A stretch of 10,140 nt of DNA from UBA3222 sp002363035. Lineage in GTDB: Bacteria > Verrucomicrobiota > Verrucomicrobiia > Opitutales > UBA9783. Every line of letters begins with the position of its first letter. The first letter of the stretch is position 1. The translations under genes and the position numbers were made by a program. Shown piece after piece: positions 1 through 5,676 of the stretch. Location: positions 1 to 10,140 of the forward strand of contig CAMPCR010000033.1 in assembly GCA_946646575.1 (NCBI GenBank), written 5' to 3'. The notes beneath the pieces are model-generated. The model had not been told where the DNA came from. It saw only the letters and a program-made list of their open reading frames with translations, and ran no database searches.

Positions 1-914
1 GAACCGCTTATAGACACCTCAACTTCCCTGCTTTCTTTTAACTGATCTGCATCCGCTCCACGCATTCCGGGGTAGTTTTCTAACTCTTTTGAATCCGGTT
101 TATTGGCAGGCTCGTCGTTGCCTGTCGCCGCATCGGATAAGCGATCATCCGTTTGAGTCGCCTTTGGCTCCACATTTCGTTTCCAGAGTTTTTCCGATAA
201 CGCTCTTTCCTGTTCGCGCAGACGTTCCTCCCGTTCTCTCAACTCCCGTTCTCTCGACGCATCATCCTTTTCCGCAAGCCGTCGCCCTAAGTTTTCGACT
301 TCTTTTCGCAGGAGTTCCGTTTCGGCATTGGGAGCCGCACCGCCTTTTTCGGTCGTTACCACATCGCCCGACGATCCGAAGGCGACCGACGGTTCGGAGG
401 TATTGTTTTTGTTTGTCGTTTCAACAGGTTTTTCTTTACTGCCACCACCGTCGAAAACCGCCGGACGTTTCGGTGTATTTATTCGCGGAATCGGCGCAAC
501 AGGCATTTCCTTTTTCGCTTCCGGCGGTGTCGGAGCTTCTTCCGGTTCGACCGTCGTGGCCGCAACGGCTTTCGCCGGTTCCTCAACAACAACCGCTGTT
601 GTCACCGCCTGTTGCGTTTGTTGAATTTGTTGAAACGCTGCCTTCGCCTCTCGCAGATCCGCCCATCTTTTGGCGAGGTCTTCCCGCGACATTTCCACCT
701 CTCGTTTTTCTTTCTCCAGCGCTGCCGATAGCTGTTCAATTTCGAAACCTATTTTCTTCTGATCTCCCCGCACTTCCTCTCTTTGCGGAGCTTTCGAAGA
801 TTCCGAAGGACCCGTAAAATTCTGAACGGTCACTGTAGTAAGCACCCCCGTTCCAGCCCAGGTGGCAGCTTTCATCGCCGCGCTTAAATTCACAACATCA
901 CTGAACTTTGGCAT
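1..914 (-). CDS. Two-coiled-coil hypothetical protein, partial (C-terminus beyond left edge)
   Basis: An uninterrupted minus-strand frame of 304 codons runs from ATG at 914 off the left edge, so the C-terminus is missing. The start is supported by an AAGGA ribosome-binding motif about 8 bases upstream and by a promoter further up. The N-terminus (about residues 7-33) is mildly hydrophobic but not a clear signal peptide or membrane segment. Residues about 54-102 are charged and heptad-like (IEQLSAALEKEKREVE) and probably form a coiled coil. A Pro/Ala/Thr/Glu-rich linker follows (about 108-150), then a Gly/Ser/Asn-rich stretch. A second coiled coil, rich in Arg and Glu (RERELREREERLREQE), covers about 196-247. 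I do not recognise the family. The architecture suggests a structural or scaffold protein, but that is inference. The opposite strand is also open over much of this span, but its product has no protein-like character. Confidence 0.8.
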   Translation of the reverse strand, partial: MPKFSDVVNLSAAMKAATWAGTGVLTTVTVQNFTGPSESSKAPQREEVRGDQKKIGFEIEQLSAALEKEKREVEMSREDLAKRWADLREAKAAFQQIQQTQQAVTTAVVVEEPAKAVAATTVEPEEAPTPPEAKKEMPVAPIPRINTPKRPAVFDGGGSKEKPVETTNKNNTSEPSVAFGSSGDVVTTEKGGAAPNAETELLRKEVENLGRRLAEKDDASRERELREREERLREQERALSEKLWKRNVEPKATQTDDRLSDAATGNDEPANKPDSKELENYPGMRGADADQLKESREVEVSISG

Positions 915-940
915 ATTTATTCCTTCTTTTTTTCTTCTTT

Positions 941-1002
941 TGCTTATGGATGCATGCTTATGGATGCATGCTTATGGATGCATGCTTATGGATGCATGCT
1001 TA
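941..1002. repeat. Tandem repeat, 14-bp unit, 4.4 perfect copies
   Basis: The unit tgcttatggatgca occurs without mismatch at 941-954, 955-968, 969-982 and 983-996, with a six-base partial copy at 997-1002. Each unit junction contains overlapping palindromes ATGCAT and GCATGC. The array lies between the predicted promoter and the ribosome-binding site of the minus-strand gene starting at 914, so it would make up most of that mRNA's 5' leader. Read on the minus strand, each copy contains ATG CAT CCA TAA. Confidence 0.97.
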
Positions 1003-1004
1003 CT

Positions 1005-1031
1005 ATTGTAAGGTTCCAAATGCTTTGTCAA
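1005..1031 (-). promoter_or_regulatory. Sigma70-type promoter for the minus-strand coiled-coil gene
   Basis: On the minus strand a perfect TTGACA (1031-1026) is followed after 15 bases by TACAAT (1010-1005), which matches TATAAT at five of six positions. The spacer is one to two bases shorter than the usual optimum. Transcription would start near 998, at the edge of the 14-bp repeat array, and reach the ATG at 914 through it. Confidence 0.6.
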
Positions 1032-1202
1032 GGCATTTTTGAGAAAAACACAAAAAAACCCTTCCCTTCGGTGAAACGGATAAACGCTCTCTCCGCAATC
1101 GACTTTCGTTCGAAACCACATATCCACGTGTAAACATATCGTCCGTTTTCTAAAAAAAATCAAATAAAAAATGAAAGTTTTGAAACACAGAAGGTGAGAA
1201 AC

Positions 1203-1748
1203 ATGGAAAAGCACTCGAAAAACAATGCATTTCCCAATATAAACAAAGTGGTTTCTCTCAAGGGAATTTCACCGAAAATGAACGCTTCGGAAACAAACAA
1301 ACCTTTTTTGTATGCCGTCAAAATGCGCGCTTCGAAAGGCGATGTTCATCTTTCGGGTGCGGAACGGTTGGTGGGGAAGGAGCAAATTCTTCCCGTTTCG
1401 CAATCATTGCTAAAACGTGCATTGAACCACACCAACGGCAATGCGGATGCGATTCATTTGAAGGTCGAAGCCGTTGAATGTTCGGAGGTTTTAAAGGTAC
1501 CGTCTTTGCCCGTGACGGAGACGTCCGCGGCGAACACGGATAAAGCGTTTGCGGTTTGTTTTGTACGGGACAAACCGTCGACAGCAGAATTTTTTCGTCT
1601 GTTTCTTTCCAGGAACTTTGTTTTCTCTTCCAAAAGGTTCTATGCCTTACCGTCAGAGCAGGTTGCCCGCCTCGGCATTCCGAGGCACAAAGGACTTTAC
1701 AAACACCTTTGGCGACGTCTACAATCAGGGCAGTTTATCTTATGCTGA
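1203..1748 (+). CDS. bioW: BioW-like N-terminal domain; C-terminal half missing (possible pseudogene)
   Basis: BioW (6-carboxyhexanoate-CoA ligase) activates pimelate to pimeloyl-CoA for biotin synthesis. Residues about 35-105 carry the family's N-terminal signature: YAVKMRASKGDVHLSGAERL, then LLKRALNHTNGNADAIHLKV, then VPSLPV. These can be laid beside the Bacillus protein as I remember it. Usual family length is about 230-260 residues. Here the frame gives 181, including about 34 extra N-terminal residues, and the resemblance stops soon after LPV. The nucleotide-binding part, with motifs such as RGA and CWSDDPDY, is absent from all three forward frames before secG. The ATG at 1203 is preferred over an ATG nine bases upstream because an AAGGTGAG ribosome-binding motif sits just ahead of it. 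The frame ends 7 bases inside secG. Ligase activity is unlikely: this is either a remnant after deletion or a stand-alone domain. Confidence 0.62.
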   Translation: MEKHSKNNAFPNINKVVSLKGISPKMNASETNKPFLYAVKMRASKGDVHLSGAERLVGKEQILPVSQSLLKRALNHTNGNADAIHLKVEAVECSEVLKVPSLPVTETSAANTDKAFAVCFVRDKPSTAEFFRLFLSRNFVFSSKRFYALPSEQVARLGIPRHKGLYKHLWRRLQSGQFILC

Positions 1749-2398
1749 CATTTCTGATTGTCGTCGGATCGATTGCGCTTCTTTTTTTGTGCGCCTGGCT
1801 GATTTTGTTGATTTTGATGCAAAAACCGAGTGCCAATGCGGGAATGGGAGCAGCGCTCGGCGGCGGTGCGGCGGAATCAGCGTTCGGCGGTGAGGCATCC
1901 AATGTTCTGACGCGTTGGACGGTCTACGGCGTCATCGGCTTCTTCGTTTTGACGCTGTCGCTGTCGTTGGGGCAAATTTACCGTCATCATCACGATGAAA
2001 GCAAAAAGGAACTCGCCCCCATGAAGGAGGAAGTTGTTGAAGCTCCGAAGAGCCTGACGGCGCTGCCGACGGATACCGATAAGGCAAAGGCGGATGCAAC
2101 ACAAAAAGCGACGGATGATAAGAATTTAAAGACAAACGAGACTTCAAAGACAGAGACTCCGAAAGCCGACACGCCGAAGGCAACCGCGACCGATACATCG
2201 AGGCAATCATCCTCGGCAACCGACAACGATACCTCTAAAGCTTCGGAAGCCGTCGCAACCAACGATGCTTCAAAGAAACCTTCGAAGTCCAAGATTTCCT
2301 ATCGTTCAGACGCAAAAAAGAACACCAAACGGGAATCCGCTTCGTCGGGTAAGAGTGGCTCCAAAAATGCCGACGCCAAGGAGACGGTTGCGCGGTAG
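1742..2398 (+). CDS. secG: Preprotein translocase subunit SecG with long hydrophilic C-terminal tail
   Basis: SecG is the small non-essential membrane subunit of the SecYEG channel and assists SecA-driven export. The ATG at 1742 gives 218 residues. Residues about 2-27 form the first membrane helix, ending in LLILMQKPS. The conserved glycine-rich loop follows (GMGAALGGGAAESAFGG, then NVLTRWT), and residues about 60-79 form the second helix. After a His/Lys stop-transfer patch (RHHHDESKK) comes a tail of about 130 residues made mostly of Lys, Thr, Ser, Asp, Ala and Pro. Typical SecG proteins are about 70-130 residues long, so the tail is the unusual part. The ribosome-binding motif is weak, and the gene overlaps the upstream bioW-like frame by 7 bases, which suggests translational coupling. 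A further 62 codons are open upstream in the same frame but do not look like protein. Confidence 0.9.
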   Translation: MLTFLIVVGSIALLFLCAWLILLILMQKPSANAGMGAALGGGAAESAFGGEASNVLTRWTVYGVIGFFVLTLSLSLGQIYRHHHDESKKELAPMKEEVVEAPKSLTALPTDTDKAKADATQKATDDKNLKTNETSKTETPKADTPKATATDTSRQSSSATDNDTSKASEAVATNDASKKPSKSKISYRSDAKKNTKRESASSGKSGSKNADAKETVAR

Positions 2399-2412
2399 GC
2401 AGGTAGTTAAAG

Positions 2413-3243
2413 TTGTCGAGAGGAGAACACTTTCTTAGTTGCGGTCATCGCGGTCGGACGAGGCGTTCTTTTGACAGGAACATCTTTCCGAAGATTGTGC
2501 TCCGCGTTTTGCGACGGTTTTGTTTTACTCCGTTGCGGAGCGGGCTCACCAAAAATCAACAGTTGCTCTACTTTGTCGGCATCGTTTTCGGTTTGATGCT
2601 TACCGAAAACTTTTTGCACGCTTCATCACCCGCCGTCGGCACAAGCTCCGCTGAACTTTTTCGGGAAGCACAACAACGTATGATCGCGTTGCGAATCTAT
2701 GCGCCGAGCAAGCACTATCGTTGGCATCTCTGTTGGAAGCAAAAAAAGCGCGTTGCCTTCGGAACGCTCACGGGAACCGTTGAAGGCGACCACCATTGGG
2801 TAACGGTTTCCTTCGCATCGGGCGAAACATTTCTGTTCGATAAAAATCATCCCGAGTGGGTTCTGTACCCGAATCGCCTTTGTTTGTATCTGCAGAAACG
2901 TTGGGGCGAGCCGTTGACCGTCAATCGCGCACTCAATGCGTATTTACTGACAATGTCCTTTTTGACGTGGGATCTGCAAACGTGCGTCAAAACCGCCAAA
3001 TTCGGTCGCAAGGTGATCCGTACAGACGTGCAACGAGGGAAGCAGACAGCGCGTTTATTCCTCGATAAAAACTTCAATACTCTATTAAAAGCGGAATGGC
3101 AGGATATGCACACCGATAATCGCGGCAGTTTTACGTTAAAAACGCTGAAGAAATTCCCGCAGGGATGGGGATTGCGAGAAGCAACGTACGAATTAAACGG
3201 CGCACAAACGGATTTGCGGATCTTATCCATTGAACATTGGTGA
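2413..3243 (+). CDS. LolA-like exported protein (outer-membrane lipoprotein-sorting type)
   Basis: The frame encodes up to 276 residues from a TTG at 2413, 14 bases after secG. The first 45 or so residues are rich in Arg, Cys and Phe and look poorly constrained. A signal-peptide-like hydrophobic stretch follows at about 51-69 (LLYFVGIVFGLMLTENFLHA), with probable cleavage after HA. The true start may therefore be a later GTG (2497) or TTG (2509 or 2533). None has a clear ribosome-binding site, so the 5' end is uncertain. The mature part is beta-strand-rich. Its C-terminal half (LNAYLLTMSFLTWD, then RLFLDKNFNTLLKAEWQD, then SFTLKTLKKFPQGWGLREA) resembles LolA-fold proteins, in which an incurved beta sheet carries lipoproteins or lipid across the periplasm. 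Assignment is by fold-like pattern, not by catalytic motif. Its place between secG and another exported protein fits an envelope role. Confidence 0.6.
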   Translation: MSRGEHFLSCGHRGRTRRSFDRNIFPKIVLRVLRRFCFTPLRSGLTKNQQLLYFVGIVFGLMLTENFLHASSPAVGTSSAELFREAQQRMIALRIYAPSKHYRWHLCWKQKKRVAFGTLTGTVEGDHHWVTVSFASGETFLFDKNHPEWVLYPNRLCLYLQKRWGEPLTVNRALNAYLLTMSFLTWDLQTCVKTAKFGRKVIRTDVQRGKQTARLFLDKNFNTLLKAEWQDMHTDNRGSFTLKTLKKFPQGWGLREATYELNGAQTDLRILSIEHW

Positions 3244-3255
3244 GAATTTCCCTCC

Positions 3256-3271
3256 GGAGCTTCGAAGCTCC
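3256..3271. promoter_or_regulatory. Perfect 16-bp palindrome GGAGCTTCGAAGCTCC in the operon gap
   Basis: This is an exact inverted repeat 13 bases after the LolA-like stop codon, in the only sizeable gap (81 bases) of the plus-strand operon. A second palindrome, CTCCGGAG (3252-3259), overlaps its left arm. As RNA it could form a six-base-pair hairpin with loop UCGA. No T-run follows, so it is not a typical intrinsic terminator. A processing or stability hairpin, or a dimeric-protein site, are both possible. Confidence 0.5.
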
Positions 3272-3324
3272 ATATTCCCGAAATACGTTGCCCTGAAGCG
3301 AGAAACGCGCAACAGTAACGGTGC

Positions 3325-5676
3325 GTGCCAAGGAAGAGATGTCTCTTATTTTTGTTGCTCATAAACCCGCTTTTCGGACACGCGGCGGATTTTCCCGCGG
3401 AACGCATCGCCGTTAAGTTAAATTTGCCCCTTTTTGCCATCAATTCGCTTCGAAATCATACACTGGATGTGTTTCCCAAGGGATCCGAATGTCGTCTGTT
3501 ACTCGCCGAAGCGGAACTGTTGCGAAAAAACTTTCAAGCTTTGCATCATCATTTGCAATTATTGCCAAAGAATTATGCGGATCGGGTTTGGCTTGATGTA
3601 CTTGACGGATGGTACAACGACGGGAAGCTTTCGCTGACGCAACTGCTTTTTTCGCCGCAAACACATCCGACGGCATGTTTTTTGCGCGATTTAAATACCA
3701 TCTTACACGAACCGATCGGTTCGGTACGTTGGGCAGCTTTTTGGCAACGGCAAAAAGATACTCACGCATTCAAAGAAACGGAGTTATTGCATCAAACAGC
3801 GTTGGAAATGAAATTTTCGCTTTTCCCGCAATCATTCCCGCCGAAACAAAAACTGCGCATTTGGCAATTCTATACGGCGTCTCTTTCAGCTCAGCAACGG
3901 TATGAAGAACTGAAAAAATTCCTTCTTAAGGCTCTGCCGAAGTTACATTCGTCGGACGACAAAGCCCGTTGCCTGCTCTGGCTGCTGAAAACGTTTAATC
4001 GATTAAACGAAAGTACGGACGACCTGATGCGTAACCACGCATCGGTACTTGACCGTTATCCGTCGCTTTTGGATGCCGTTGTAAGCGAATGGTTGGCATC
4101 GAAAGCGGATCCGTTGGAACGTCTTCGACAACTTCAATTATTTTACGAACTTTACAAAAAAAAGCACAAAAAGCTTCAAATGCAGTACCTGCGACTGTTG
4201 CAGGCGCATCAGTGGCTCGAATTGAAGCAGTTCAATAAAGCGCGCGAGGTTCTCGGCGACAAACTTCCGGCGTTCGAACCGTCTTTGCAGGCATCAGCGT
4301 ATGAACTTGCCGCCAAACTTGCCTTGACCGAAACGCCGCCGTCTTATACAAAAGCCGCCGATGCTTTGGGTGAAGCCGCCCGCCATACGTCGGATGTGTC
4401 GAAACGCCTTTTTTACGCACAAATTCAAAGCGACTGCCTGTGCACGGCAGGCGATTGCCAACGCGCTTATTGCGTTTGCGAAGAGGCTCTTCAAAACGCC
4501 GATCCCAAGGATGAACGTACGTCCCGATTGGCGGAAACGTGGTGCGAATGCGGCATTTTGTGCAACGAAACGGCGGAAGAATTTGAGCAACAACTGTCCG
4601 TTTGCCGCGAACGTTTCCTTTTTGAGGGCGATACGGAACAGCGCCTGCGATTGAGTTTCGCGGAATATCATTTCGAAAAGGAGGACTTCGAAGGAGCATT
4701 GGGCGTCTTAAATCCGCAAATGTTCACATTTCCGCTGCGCAATCGCGCGTACCTGTGGCGTGGGAAGTGTTTTCTTCGTCTCAGAAACCTTGCCGAAACC
4801 GCCGAGGTTTTAAGACAAATTGCAACGGACACGTTATCGCATGACCTGTTAGGGGATTATTTACTGTGTCAAAGCACGCTTGCAAAAGAACAATCGAACC
4901 TTTCGTCGGCGCAACATCATCTGGATCGTTTTTTCGAATTAAAAAATCTTCCAACGGACCTAAACGCACAAGCCGTGCTGTTGCAGACCGAACTGTATGC
5001 AGAAAAAAGTGAATTTGCAAAAGCGGTACAAACATTGAAAAACTTTGCCGAAAACGCACCCAATGCTTGGCGACCGTTGGTGCTGTTTCGAGCCGCCGAT
5101 TATGCGGAAAAAAACAACGCTTTCGAGGAGGCGATTGCGTTGTTCGAAAAACTGTACGAAGTTAATCCGCAACACCCGTTGTCAAAAGACGGGCGGTTAC
5201 GACAGGGAACGCTGTTGCTGAACCTTCAAAAAGCAGGTGAAGCAAAAACGCTCTTTGAAACCTTACTGCCGAATTTAAAGGATGAACAGAAGATTTGGTG
5301 CCGTTATCTGATCCAAAAATGCGCCATTTTATCGGGACAGACGGTCTCCTTATCCGAACTGCAACTGGAAAGTCTGTTGAAGGAAGAACTTCCACGAACA
5401 TTACGCCTGGAGATCGCGATCCAACTGGCGGTTCTTTATAAAGAGCAGGGAAAAATCGCCGAGCTTCAGACACGGTTGTGGTCGGAATGTTACCCGTTGT
5501 TCTCGGAGGAACCGCAAACGTTTTCCGTGAACGACATCCATTGGTTCAGCCGCTGTCTGCTAATGCTGGCGCAACACACGCACGACGACGTCACGCTCCA
5601 ACGGCTGTACGAACTGACGAAGGAAGCGCATTTACCCTGCGCCCCGTTGATAAAAGCCTATCTTGACGACGAATGA
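3325..5676 (+). CDS. Exported TPR-repeat protein with a cysteine cluster
   Basis: 783 residues from a GTG at 3325. That start gives a clean signal peptide: basic PRKR, hydrophobic LLFLLLI, and GHA followed by ADFPAE, so the protein is probably periplasmic. The rest is all-helical with degenerate tetratricopeptide-like pairs, clearest at about 440-480 and 550-648 (RAADYAEKNNAFEEAIALFE and the repeat after it, with LLNLQKAGEAKTLFETLLPN). Such scaffolds bind peptides or partner proteins. No enzymatic domain is visible. Nine cysteines fall between residues 371 and 427 (CLCTAGDC, CVC, CECGILC and a last one), which is unusual for an exported TPR protein. The stop codon overlaps the ATG of the next gene by 4 bases (ATGA), so the two are probably coupled. 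The ribosome-binding site is weak. The specific role is unknown; outer-membrane assembly or envelope maintenance is inferred from neighbours only. Confidence 0.85.
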   Translation: MPRKRCLLFLLLINPLFGHAADFPAERIAVKLNLPLFAINSLRNHTLDVFPKGSECRLLLAEAELLRKNFQALHHHLQLLPKNYADRVWLDVLDGWYNDGKLSLTQLLFSPQTHPTACFLRDLNTILHEPIGSVRWAAFWQRQKDTHAFKETELLHQTALEMKFSLFPQSFPPKQKLRIWQFYTASLSAQQRYEELKKFLLKALPKLHSSDDKARCLLWLLKTFNRLNESTDDLMRNHASVLDRYPSLLDAVVSEWLASKADPLERLRQLQLFYELYKKKHKKLQMQYLRLLQAHQWLELKQFNKAREVLGDKLPAFEPSLQASAYELAAKLALTETPPSYTKAADALGEAARHTSDVSKRLFYAQIQSDCLCTAGDCQRAYCVCEEALQNADPKDERTSRLAETWCECGILCNETAEEFEQQLSVCRERFLFEGDTEQRLRLSFAEYHFEKEDFEGALGVLNPQMFTFPLRNRAYLWRGKCFLRLRNLAETAEVLRQIATDTLSHDLLGDYLLCQSTLAKEQSNLSSAQHHLDRFFELKNLPTDLNAQAVLLQTELYAEKSEFAKAVQTLKNFAENAPNAWRPLVLFRAADYAEKNNAFEEAIALFEKLYEVNPQHPLSKDGRLRQGTLLLNLQKAGEAKTLFETLLPNLKDEQKIWCRYLIQKCAILSGQTVSLSELQLESLLKEELPRTLRLEIAIQLAVLYKEQGKIAELQTRLWSECYPLFSEEPQTFSVNDIHWFSRCLLMLAQHTHDDVTLQRLYELTKEAHLPCAPLIKAYLDDE

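Noticed and set aside
89..817. A 242-codon plus-strand open frame
   Set aside because: It is antisense to the partial coiled-coil gene at 1-914. Its product is Pro/Phe/Arg/Ser-rich with no domain character, and it has no ribosome-binding site, whereas the minus-strand frame has promoter, ribosome-binding site and coherent coiled coils.
941..1002. CRISPR-like array
   Set aside because: The 14-bp units abut with no spacers, so this is a simple tandem repeat. No cas gene is nearby.
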